Positions 29,790 through 38,376 of a stretch of DNA of 64,000 nt are shown here, piece by piece. Below the pieces are notes generated by a model, which searched no databases, had not been told where the DNA came from, and saw only the letters and a list, made by a program, of their open reading frames with translations. The translations under genes were made by a program, and so were the position numbers. Position 1 is the first letter of the stretch, and each line of letters begins with the position of its first letter. The DNA comes from Marinobacter caseinilyticus (GTDB lineage Bacteria; Pseudomonadota; Gammaproteobacteria; Pseudomonadales; Oleiphilaceae), in contig NZ_WUQJ01000034.1 of assembly GCF_011074955.1 (NCBI RefSeq), forward strand, positions 209,474 to 273,473. The letters are read 5' to 3'.

Positions 29790-30719
29790 ATGAAGCTTGC
29801 TCACGAATCCAGTGCCAGCTCATCTCAGGACACTGTTCAGATGGCGGCGGTACTGCGCGAATTAGCACGGACGGCCTCCATTGAGGCGGCGCCCTTACAG
29901 ATCTTGGGAATGGAGGCATTGTCCGACTGGTTGCCTGCCGGTACCGCCGTCTATATCCCCTTCCTGCCCAACGCCAGATTTGAGGACACCGTGTCCGCAT
30001 GCTGGCGACTGCGGGCCGCAGGCATGGTACCAATACCGCACTTCCCGGCGCGGGCAATCGCGAGCCGCGCCCAAGCCAGGGACTGGCTTGGCGAACTGGC
30101 GGCCGCCAGTACCGACCGGCTGATGCTTATTGCCGGTGACAGCCACCAGGTCGCCGGGCCATTTCCAGACACCCTGGCGGTGCTGAACTCGGGGCTTCTG
30201 GCCGACTACGCATTTTGCCATTTGGGGATAGCCGGGCATCCAGACGGCCACCCGGTGGCATCAAGCGAGGAGCTGACACGCGCGATGGCGATCAAGCGCG
30301 AGTACGCGACCGCCACAGCAACCCGCATGTGGGTAGTGACGCAGTTCGCGTTCGAAGCGGATACGTTCATCCACTGGCTTCAGAGCATGAAGGAGGTCGT
30401 GGATCCCCTGCCGGTGTATTTCGGCATTGCAGGCCCCACCCGTCTACGAATGCTGATTGCCTACGCCGCCCGGTGCGGGGTGGGTGTTTCCGCTCGAATG
30501 ATGCGACGCAACCCGGATGCCTCACGCCTGCTGCGCGCCTGGACGCCGGACCGGCTGGTAGCCGCCATGGCCCGCCACCGCGCAGACAACCCGACGTCAC
30601 TTTTTCAAGGCATTCATGTGTTTCCGTTTGGTGGGCTGCAGCGCTCGTCAGAATGGTTGCGTGGCCTTCGCGATAAGCCAATCTACGGCGCCGACACTGT
30701 TTCGCAGACTCAGGTATAG
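29790..30719 (+). CDS. divergent methylenetetrahydrofolate reductase-like protein
   Basis: A 309-residue TIM-barrel protein related to MetF. The family FEFFPP motif is altered to SIEAAP, but the catalytic glutamate position (Glu32) is kept. LIAGD (family Asp), CHLGIAGHPDGHP, WVVTQFAFEADTF and LPVYFGIAGPTRL are recognisable. Beside a methyl-THF-forming enzyme it probably runs in the catabolic direction, oxidising 5-methyl-THF to 5,10-methylene-THF. The ATG at 29790 has GAGGG 5 bases upstream; a GTG 12 bases earlier lies too close to that site. fhs begins 12 bases after the stop. Confidence 0.8.
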   Translation: MKLAHESSASSSQDTVQMAAVLRELARTASIEAAPLQILGMEALSDWLPAGTAVYIPFLPNARFEDTVSACWRLRAAGMVPIPHFPARAIASRAQARDWLGELAAASTDRLMLIAGDSHQVAGPFPDTLAVLNSGLLADYAFCHLGIAGHPDGHPVASSEELTRAMAIKREYATATATRMWVVTQFAFEADTFIHWLQSMKEVVDPLPVYFGIAGPTRLRMLIAYAARCGVGVSARMMRRNPDASRLLRAWTPDRLVAAMARHRADNPTSLFQGIHVFPFGGLQRSSEWLRGLRDKPIYGADTVSQTQV

Positions 30720-30731
30720 AAGGAGATCCCT

Positions 30732-32461
30732 GTGAGTGGCCAAATCGACGAGCGGACTACCACAAGCCCGGAACCCGTACAACGGCACCCTCCCGGCACA
30801 CCGGACATCGAAATTGCACGGGCCGTGCAACCACAGTCGATCCTTCTTCTGGCCCAGCAACGCTATGGGTTACCGGCGGACAGTCTGGTTCCTTTCGGCC
30901 ACTACAAGGCCAAGCTCAATATGAACCACTTTCCGCTCCCTGATCCAAACACCTACGGTAAGCTGGTGCTGGTCACCGCGATGACTCCCACGCCATACGG
31001 AGAGGGCAAGACCACGACCAGCGTTGGCCTGAACGATGGTTTCAATCAGCTTGGCGTCCGGGCGTCCGTCTGCCTGCGCGAGCCATCACTCGGGCCCTGC
31101 TTCGGCATGAAGGGCGGAGCGGCGGGCGGTCCCAGGTCATTCCAATGGAAGACATTAACCTGCATTTTAATGGGGATTTCCACGCCATTACGGCCGCCCA
31201 TAACCTGCTGGCTTCCATCCTCGACAACCATCTGCACTGGGGTGGCAAGTCGGGCCTGGACCCGCGTTACGTGACCTGGCGCCGGATCGCTGACTTGAAT
31301 GACAGGGCGCTGCGCAACGTGATCACCGGTCTGGGCGGCGCCGCCCATGGCATGCCCCGTCAGACCGGGTTCGACATTACCGCCGCGTCGGAGATCATGG
31401 CTATTCTATGCCTTGCCGAAAGCCTCGCAGACCTCCGTCACCGTCTGGGTGACATTATCGTCGGGCACCGCCATGACCTGTCACCGGTGACAGTCAAGGA
31501 TCTGGGCGCAGAGGGTGCCATGACCATATTGCTGAAAGACGCATTGCAGCCCAATCTGGTTCAAAGCCTGGAGCACAACCCGGTCTTCATCCATGGCGGC
31601 CCCTTTGCCAATATCGCCCATGGCTGCAACTCCGTCATGGCGACGCGGTACGCACTGGGGTTGAATGATGTGGTGGTGACGGAAGCGGGATTTGGTGCCG
31701 ACCTGGGGGCGGAAAAATTTATTGATATCAAGTGCCGGAAAACCGGATTGCGACCGGATGCGGCGGTGCTGGTCTGTACGGTCCGCGCGTTGAAAATGCA
31801 GGGCGGCGTTCCCGGAAAACAGCTGGCGACTCCGGACATTCAGGCGCTCCGTGCCGGCGCCATCAACCTGGAACGCCATATTCGTAATCTCCGGCAATTC
31901 GGTCTGACTCCTGTGGTCTCGATCAACCGGTTCCCGACCGACAGCGAAGACGAGATCGCCACCGTCGAAGCAATCTGCAGCGCATGGGGGGTTCAGGCAA
32001 TCGCTTGCCAAAACTGGGCCAAGGGCGGGGCTGGCGCCACCGCGCTGGCTCAGGCCGTGCTGGATCAAATGGATCAGGGCAAACCGGAGATTCAGTTTCT
32101 GTATCCAGACGCGATGCCGTTGTCCGAGAAAATTGAAACCATTGCCACGCGCCTCTATGACGCCGCGCGGGTGGAGTACTCGGCAGAGGCCAGACGGCAG
32201 TTGGAGGAATACGAACAGCTCGGCTTTGGCCATTTTCCCGTGTGCATTGCCAAGACCCAGTACAGCTTTTCCGGCAACCCGAAACTTCTGGGCGCACCCA
32301 CCGGCCATGTCTTGCCCGTGCGCGAAGTCCGGCTTTCAGCGGGGGCTGGATTTGTCGTGGCCGTCTGCGGCGATATCATGACCATGCCGGGCCTGCCGCG
32401 TCACCCTGCCGCACTGGACATGGGGCTTAACGAGCAAGGTGACGTAGTCGGGCTCTGCTGA
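30732..32461 (+). pseudogene. fhs: formate-tetrahydrofolate ligase, frameshifted
   Basis: Fhs interconverts formate, THF and ATP with 10-formyl-THF. The first frame (30732-31130) carries the P-loop [17 protein letters not shown] and [20 protein letters not shown]. From 31133 the homology continues one frame over ([19 protein letters not shown]) to the stop at 32461. The conserved GGGYAQV is missing its middle: bases 31131-31132 look like the end of the Ala codon, implying a 7-base (or 4-base) deletion. Everything else is intact and close to the usual length. Start is GTG with AGGAGA upstream. A sequencing error is the alternative. Confidence 0.85.
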
Positions 32462-32528
32462 GCCGGCGACAAGCCCGGTGTTATTTCAAGCCCATGTTGC
32501 TATGCCCTGTTTCAAACCGTGCCAGTGG

Positions 32529-33653
32529 TCAGTGTGTTTTGACGGGCACCGGCGTGTAGGTGAACACCCCGTATGTCGGCTCGGTTTGCGCACGCTGCAA
32601 GGCCTCCAGTGATGCCGACTGCACGTGACCACACTCAGCCCCCAACGCCTGGTGAGACTGGCTGAAGGGAGAAACCGCTGCCCGCGCGGCCCTGGGTGCG
32701 GTACCCCGGTATTTTCGGTAGCAACGACTAAAGTGCGTGGTGGAGACAAAACCGCACATGGAAGCGATATCGACGATGGCGCAAGACGATTGCTTCAGCA
32801 GCCGGTGCGCCCGGTCCAGTCGCAGCTTGAGATAAAAGCGTGATGGCGGACAGCCCAGATGTTTCAGGAACAGACGTTCAAGCTGTCGGCGGGAAATACG
32901 CGCCAGCTTTGCGAGCTCCTGCAACTCAATGGGTTCCTCAATATTAGCCTCCATTAACTGGGCGACCTCCGCCAACTTGGGCTGCGACGACAGCAGCTGT
33001 TGTCGCAACGGGACCGGCTGTTGCTCGCTCTCATCGCGCATTCGATCGCAGACAAACATGTCGGAAATGGCATCGGCCAGCGGCTGACCATGCCGACGCG
33101 CCAGTACATTCAGCATCATGTGCATGGGCACACCGCCGCCCGTGCAGGTCATGCGTTCACGATCAATAGTAAACAGGTGATTGTTGCAATGAACCCGCGG
33201 AAAGCCCTCCTGAAGCGCCGCCAGGCATTCCCAGTGGGCACTGCAGGCGTATCCGTCCAGCACCCCGGCACTGGCCAGAACATACGCACCGGTACAGACC
33301 GCCCCCAGAAACACATGCTGTCGTGCCAGTGAGCGTAGCCAGTTGACCTCTCGACTGGAGAAGCTCCGCGTCACATCAACGCCGGCGACAACAATCACCA
33401 GGTCAAACGACCGCCGGTCTGCTATGGCAGCATCGGGTACTATGGCAATGCCATCACTGGCTCTCGCCGCCTGGCCATCGGCCGACAACAGTGTCCAGGT
33501 ATACAGCTCCCTGCCAGTCAGCTGATTGGCCATTCGCAGCGGCTCAATGGCGGTTGCCAGCGCAATCAACGTAAAATGATCAATCAGCAGGAAGCCGATC
33601 CGGTAGGGATGATTGCCAGGCTCGCTGGCGTGAATGCTCCTGGGTTCAGCCAT
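32529..33653 (-). CDS. GlxA/GbdR-type AraC family regulator
   Basis: A 374-residue regulator with an N-terminal DJ-1/PfpI-like domain (about 15-195; YRIGFLLIDHFTLIALATAI and GAVCTGAYVLASAGVLDG) and a C-terminal AraC HTH (about 235-335; ELAKLARISRRQLERLFLKH and CGFVSTTHFSRCYRKYRG). Regulators of this type, including GbdR, CdhR and SouR of Pseudomonas, control catabolism of glycine betaine, carnitine and sarcosine. It converges with fhs and lies downstream of the FAD/GcvT gene. GGAGGG precedes the ATG at 33653 by 7 bases. Confidence 0.9.
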   Translation of the reverse strand: MAEPRSIHASEPGNHPYRIGFLLIDHFTLIALATAIEPLRMANQLTGRELYTWTLLSADGQAARASDGIAIVPDAAIADRRSFDLVIVVAGVDVTRSFSSREVNWLRSLARQHVFLGAVCTGAYVLASAGVLDGYACSAHWECLAALQEGFPRVHCNNHLFTIDRERMTCTGGGVPMHMMLNVLARRHGQPLADAISDMFVCDRMRDESEQQPVPLRQQLLSSQPKLAEVAQLMEANIEEPIELQELAKLARISRRQLERLFLKHLGCPPSRFYLKLRLDRAHRLLKQSSCAIVDIASMCGFVSTTHFSRCYRKYRGTAPRAARAAVSPFSQSHQALGAECGHVQSASLEALQRAQTEPTYGVFTYTPVPVKTH

Positions 33654-34382
33654 GTCCTCACCCTCCGTTGGTGGGGCTGCCATAGACTTTCGGGCATCAC
33701 ACATTATTGGCAATTGCCGCCAGCAATACCACGGCCCGGGTAACAACATCCGTTACTGCAAACACCGGCAATCACCCAACAGACAGTGACAGTCGGCGCA
33801 AGTGTCTACGACTGATCTTTCGGCGCTGGCCTTTTCATACGTTTGCACAACCTGGCCCGAAAACGCTTTCTTACTACTCGACAATAAGGGCCCGGGGCAA
33901 TCCATGCAATCACTCATTATCATCGGCGATTGCCCCGCCTTGGCGGTCAATTCGCACTGACCAAACACCGTTTGATCCTCAGTTTACGACGCACGGAAGC
34001 ATGCGAGTTGTCCAAAAACGACATCAATCCAACCGTTAAACGCTCACTTGCGACACTCGCGATGGGTTTTCGGTCAATGTTCCCAGCCGGTGCCGTCACT
34101 TAGCGCCGACCTGTCGCCCTGAGCCGGACCGGAACCGACCGGACAAAGGGACCTGGCAACGCCGGAATCGGTAGCAAGTGCCGGATAGGTAACCGCAAGT
34201 TGTTAGTACCCCTGTCGAAACCAAGGCTGAGCGAGCGAATGGACGACAAGTCTGTAGGAAGTGTTCAAGATTGGTATCGGCGCATTACGCAACGAGAAGG
34301 CGGGCAGCGAACATCCCCGAGTGTTAAGAGCCATTGAAGAGTACCTTTTCCGGAGGGTCCCCAGGGCCGGCGCGATGATCCG
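33654..34382. other. gene-poor stretch between the regulator and the FAD/GcvT gene
   Basis: This 729-base region should hold the regulator promoter at its left end. Only weak frames are present: a Cys-rich 71-codon frame on the minus strand (33753-33968) and a 32-codon frame on the plus strand (34239-34337) ending near the FAD gene. Neither has recognisable homology. It could be the scar of a lost gene. Confidence 0.4.
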
Positions 34383-36953
34383 TTACGACGTCAACCGTTC
34401 ATTCTCCGGGTCAAACAGCGCCCGATAGCCCACGGCTTCGATGCGAATCGGAAACCGCTCCTCGAAATACTCGAGGACCAGTTCCCGGCCTTCCTCTGCG
34501 TACTCATACGGAATGTAACCCAGTAAAAGAGTCTTTCCGACGGACGGTCCATAGGCCGCGCTGGTGTTGTAGGACCGGCGCCCTTCGCTGTCGACGAGCA
34601 CCTCGCCACTGGCAGGATCGAGTATCGGGAACTGACCGACCGGATAACGGGCGATACCTTTGGCGTCCCGATTGTCGAGCATGGACATGGTGCACAGGTA
34701 GCTTGGCTGATGGGTACGCTGACGCTGCGCCAGGTAAGCCCCCTTACCCAGGAAATCGGCCTCCTTAACCTTGGGCCGGGCCAGACCGGCTTCGTAGAGA
34801 TTGTAGTCCACTTCCAGGTCAACATTTTGCAGCCGCAGGCTCTTTTCCAGACGCCGGCTGTTGGCGTAGGTTTCAATGCCCACGGGCGTCACACCCGCTT
34901 GATAAAGAAGGTCCCACAATTTAAGACCATAACTGAAGGGAAAGTGCAGCTCCCAGCCCTGCTCGCCCACGTAGGAAATCCGGAAGGCCCAGACCGGAAT
35001 GCCCTGAACCCAAATGTCCCGGGCGGTCGCAAAGGGGAAGTTCTCAGCCGACAGTTCGTTCGGGTCCTCCATAAACTGGGCCAGGGTCGCCCGCGCGTTT
35101 GGACCCCATAACCCCAATGTCGCGATGTGATCCGTCATGTCCTGGATCCGGACAGCGTCAAAGCCCCGGTTTTCTGCCGCGCGTTTCATCCAGACATAGT
35201 CGCGATAACCGGTATCCCCCCCACAAATCACACGATAGTCGTTTTGGTCGCGCCGAATGATCGTCAGGTCGGAATGAATGCCACCCCAGGCATCCAGAAA
35301 ATGGGTGTACACCCCTTTACCCACAGGGGTAGTGCCACCCACTTTCGCAACCGACAGAAATTCCAGCAGGGCTTCGGCATTAGCACCGGAGACGTCGAAA
35401 ATGGCGAAATGCGAGAGGTTGATCATGCCCACGCTTTCACTCATTTCCAACTGTTCGGCATTGGACACCGCCCAGAAGTGCCGGGCATCCCATTCATTTT
35501 CCCGCGCCGGAATCCGGTCCCGGTATTTGCCGAGTAGCCGTGCTTCATTGGCCTGGTAACCGTGAGCCCGCTCCCACCCGGCGGCTTCCATGAAATAACC
35601 GCCCAACTCGACCTCACGGGGATAAAACGGACTGGTGCGCATCCGCCGTCCGCCCGTAAAAGGTTCCCGGGGGTGCACGGCCGGCGTGTAGATTTTCTTG
35701 GCAATTTCATAGCAGCGCTCGTAAACATACTGCGGGGTTTTCTGAATCGGGTAGTGACGCGCAATATCGACGCTGTGTGGGTCCATATCCGGTCGGCCCC
35801 GGGTCATCCAGTCCGCAAGAATCTTGCCGGCACCCGGGCCGTCTTTAACCCACACCGCCTCACAGAACCAGAGATTTCGTACGTCCGGCGATTCGCCGAT
35901 CAGCGAGCCCCCGTCGGGGGTGACCGACAGCAACCCGTTAAAGGAGTGTTTTTCCTCCCAGCCCAGCTCGCCCAGAACCGGGGTCATGTCGATCGCTTTC
36001 TCGTACGCGGCCATGACCTGATCAAGGCTGAGATCCCGCATCGACGGCGACAACCTTGCCTGCCCCGGCTCGGCAATATCCTTCGGATAGACCAGCCGTG
36101 GATTATCGGGCTCGTAATAGCCCCACTCAATATGGCCCCCTTCTGTGGTTGTCGGATCACCGGTATCGCGGACATAGGCCGAGTTACCCTGATCTCGGAA
36201 CAACGGGTAGACGATCTGCTCACCGGTACCCTGCAGTGGCTCATAAGGTCCGAAAAACAGCAGCGGGTGCTCGACCGGCATAAGCGGCAGGCGCGAACCC
36301 GCCGTGTCGGCCATTAAAGGTCCCCAGATACCCATGGAAAGCACGACGTACTGCGTTTCAATGTAGCCCTTGGGGGTCTCGACACCACAAACACGGCCAT
36401 TCTGAACGTCAATCCGGATCGCTGGGGTGTTGGCAAAGGCCTGCAACTTGCCGCTCTCGACGGCTTCCTCAACCAGGTCACCCGCCACTTTTTGTGACCG
36501 AGGCACCACCAAACCTGCGTCGGGATCCCACATCGCACCCTGGATCCGGGTCTCATCAAGCAGCGGGAAAAGCTCTTTGGCCTGCGCCGGTGTCACCATC
36601 CGGACGTTGGTTCCGAACGCTTTCCCGGAGCCGACCTTACGTTTCAACTCCTCCATGCGGCCGTCATCGTCAATGCGGGCCACCTCCATACCACCCTTTT
36701 TGACATAATTGCCCCGCTTGGCGTAGAACGCCTGGCTATATTTTGTGGTGAAGACATTGAATTTGTCGTGGGAGGTGGTGAAGCAGAAGTCAGACGCGTG
36801 GGACGTCGACCCGATATCCGTGGGAATCGCGGATTTCTCCAGGCCGACAATATTGTTCCAGCCTTGCTCAATCAGGTGGTGGGCGACGGAAGCACCCACT
36901 ATTCCACCTTGCCCTATGATGACAATCTCTGCGCGTTTCGGGAGCTGTGCCAT
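34383..36953 (-). CDS. FAD-dependent dehydrogenase-GcvT fusion (dimethylglycine/sarcosine dehydrogenase-like)
   Basis: An 856-residue two-domain enzyme. The N-terminal DAO-type FAD domain (about 1-400) has VIIGQGGIVGASVAHHL at residues 11-27 and GSTSHASD with His52, the position of the covalent-FAD histidine in dimethylglycine dehydrogenase. The C-terminal GcvT-like folate domain (about 480-840) includes GWELHFPFSYGLKLWDLLYQ. Such fusions oxidatively demethylate N-methyl amino acids and pass the one-carbon unit to THF as methylene-THF. The substrate is unknown. The ATG at 36953 follows AGGTGA. No partner soxBDG or dgcB genes are adjacent. Confidence 0.85.
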   Translation of the reverse strand: MAQLPKRAEIVIIGQGGIVGASVAHHLIEQGWNNIVGLEKSAIPTDIGSTSHASDFCFTTSHDKFNVFTTKYSQAFYAKRGNYVKKGGMEVARIDDDGRMEELKRKVGSGKAFGTNVRMVTPAQAKELFPLLDETRIQGAMWDPDAGLVVPRSQKVAGDLVEEAVESGKLQAFANTPAIRIDVQNGRVCGVETPKGYIETQYVVLSMGIWGPLMADTAGSRLPLMPVEHPLLFFGPYEPLQGTGEQIVYPLFRDQGNSAYVRDTGDPTTTEGGHIEWGYYEPDNPRLVYPKDIAEPGQARLSPSMRDLSLDQVMAAYEKAIDMTPVLGELGWEEKHSFNGLLSVTPDGGSLIGESPDVRNLWFCEAVWVKDGPGAGKILADWMTRGRPDMDPHSVDIARHYPIQKTPQYVYERCYEIAKKIYTPAVHPREPFTGGRRMRTSPFYPREVELGGYFMEAAGWERAHGYQANEARLLGKYRDRIPARENEWDARHFWAVSNAEQLEMSESVGMINLSHFAIFDVSGANAEALLEFLSVAKVGGTTPVGKGVYTHFLDAWGGIHSDLTIIRRDQNDYRVICGGDTGYRDYVWMKRAAENRGFDAVRIQDMTDHIATLGLWGPNARATLAQFMEDPNELSAENFPFATARDIWVQGIPVWAFRISYVGEQGWELHFPFSYGLKLWDLLYQAGVTPVGIETYANSRRLEKSLRLQNVDLEVDYNLYEAGLARPKVKEADFLGKGAYLAQRQRTHQPSYLCTMSMLDNRDAKGIARYPVGQFPILDPASGEVLVDSEGRRSYNTSAAYGPSVGKTLLLGYIPYEYAEEGRELVLEYFEERFPIRIEAVGYRALFDPENERLTS

Positions 36954-37480
36954 ATCGGTCACCTATTTCATGCCATACCGGGTCGGATACTGACAATTTG
37001 ACCGCGTTTGCAAGTCGGCGCTTCATCGAATGCGACATGCACCCGCCTAAAAGCGGCACTGAGCTCCAATGGATTGAGCACCACCAGAGAAACTTGAAAG
37101 AGAAACTTGAGGTGAGTGGCACTGCTCTCTTCAATTGGCCAGGGGATTGGTCCTCACTGATTCGGCACCAACAGCAGCGACCAGCGGGTTTACCAGTGCG
37201 CGCGTGGCCGCCCTGACCGTTACTCTTTCACCACCTTATTGTCTGGCACTGGGGTCCTGTCATCGGCCTGGCCTTGATAGTTGATACGTTATCGAACGGA
37301 TCGCTACCCCGGTTCGCAAGGCAAGTGCCGCGCAGAAAACGACCGGCTGGAAAACCGCTGTATGTATTGGGCCGAACAAACCGGTGTCCTTCATCATGCC
37401 TCGCCTTACCCCACCTTACCCCGCCTTACGCCCGATACCTTCTGGGTTTACACTGACCAGACAGACAACGGAGGTGTGCA
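36954..37480. other. divergent intergenic region FAD/GcvT gene / SRAP gene
   Basis: A 527-base stretch without a convincing gene. It should contain the promoters of both flanking genes. The only evident structure is the three-copy 10-bp repeat at 37402-37431. Confidence 0.5.
37402..37431 (+). repeat. three tandem 10-bp repeats
   Basis: Three consecutive units, CGCCTTACCC, CACCTTACCC and CGCCTTACGC, lie 50-80 bases upstream of the SRAP start. They may be chance low-complexity sequence or a regulator-binding array. Confidence 0.6.
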
Positions 37481-38146
37481 ATGTGCGGCCGAATGAACGT
37501 GACCGACGACCCACTGGTTCAGGACCTGATGGTGCAACTGGGGCTGCCTTTCGCGACACCCCAGCCTCAATACAACATACCCCCCGGCGGCACCGCCGAA
37601 TTTGTGTATGAGACGGACGGGGCCCGTCACCTTGTGCCCGGGTTGTGGTCCCTGCTGATCGAGCCCCGTCCCAGCGGCCAGGGTTATCGCCCCAATCCCA
37701 GGCTTCACACGTTTAACGCGCGCTCGGACCGCTTGACCACCAGCCCCTTGTGGAAGCGGGTCTACCCGTCACAGCGCTGTGTCGTGCCCGTCAGCGGCTT
37801 TCATGAGTGGCGCGGAAAACAGGTATACAACATTCATCCGGAACACGAGGCGACGGCCCTGGCCGGACTCTGGCAGCGATGGCAGTTTGGCGATGATCCG
37901 GTTTATTCGTTTACCGTCATCACGCTGCCACCGCACCCCCGGTTCAGCCACATTCACGACAAGAGTATTCCGCTCATGCTTCGCCCGAGTGACTTCGATG
38001 CCTGGCTGGACCCGACCTTCACTCAGACGGACGCCTTCCAGGGACTGATGAAAACTCACATTCCGGCACCACTGGTCTGCCAGCCAGTCAATAACCCAAA
38101 CGACTTGACCCCCACAGCAGACGCGGAAGTGCTGGCGGCGGATTAA
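37481..38146 (+). CDS. SRAP (YedK/HMCES) abasic-site DNA-protein crosslinking protein
   Basis: A 221-residue SOS-response-associated peptidase-family protein. Cys2 (MCGRMN) becomes the N-terminal nucleophile after Met removal and forms a covalent adduct with abasic sites in single-stranded DNA. The other active-site elements are FNARSD, the glutamate of SGFHEW and the histidine of IHDKSIPLML (often HDRMP). GGAGG precedes the ATG. I see no clear LexA box upstream. It appears monocistronic. Confidence 0.93.
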   Translation: MCGRMNVTDDPLVQDLMVQLGLPFATPQPQYNIPPGGTAEFVYETDGARHLVPGLWSLLIEPRPSGQGYRPNPRLHTFNARSDRLTTSPLWKRVYPSQRCVVPVSGFHEWRGKQVYNIHPEHEATALAGLWQRWQFGDDPVYSFTVITLPPHPRFSHIHDKSIPLMLRPSDFDAWLDPTFTQTDAFQGLMKTHIPAPLVCQPVNNPNDLTPTADAEVLAAD

Positions 38147-38376
38147 CAGAGGCGCCGCACAACGTGCCCTACCTCACGCCCCGTGGCCAGAATGCGCTGA
38201 GTCGCCAACCTCGGACGTCTCAGCGCCAAAACCAGCATTTGGCCTTCCATTCGAAGCCGTTTGTAAGCCTTTATTTCACTCCTGGATAACCGGCGCTTGG
38301 CCTCCCGGTTTGCTGTGCCATACTCTTGAGCCAATACCCACAAAAACAGCTCAACTGCCAAAAGGAACAGGTTGAA

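Noticed and set aside
31120..31150. Programmed ribosomal frameshift in fhs
   Set aside because: There is no slippery heptamer, and part of a conserved motif (Gly-Tyr) is missing at the junction, which points to a deletion.
31481..32308. 275-codon minus-strand ORF opposite fhs
   Set aside because: Antisense shadow; fhs homology on the plus strand explains the region.
33753..33968. Cys-rich 71-codon minus-strand ORF upstream of the GbdR-like regulator
   Set aside because: No clear ribosome-binding site or family match; kept only as a weak frame in the intergenic entry.
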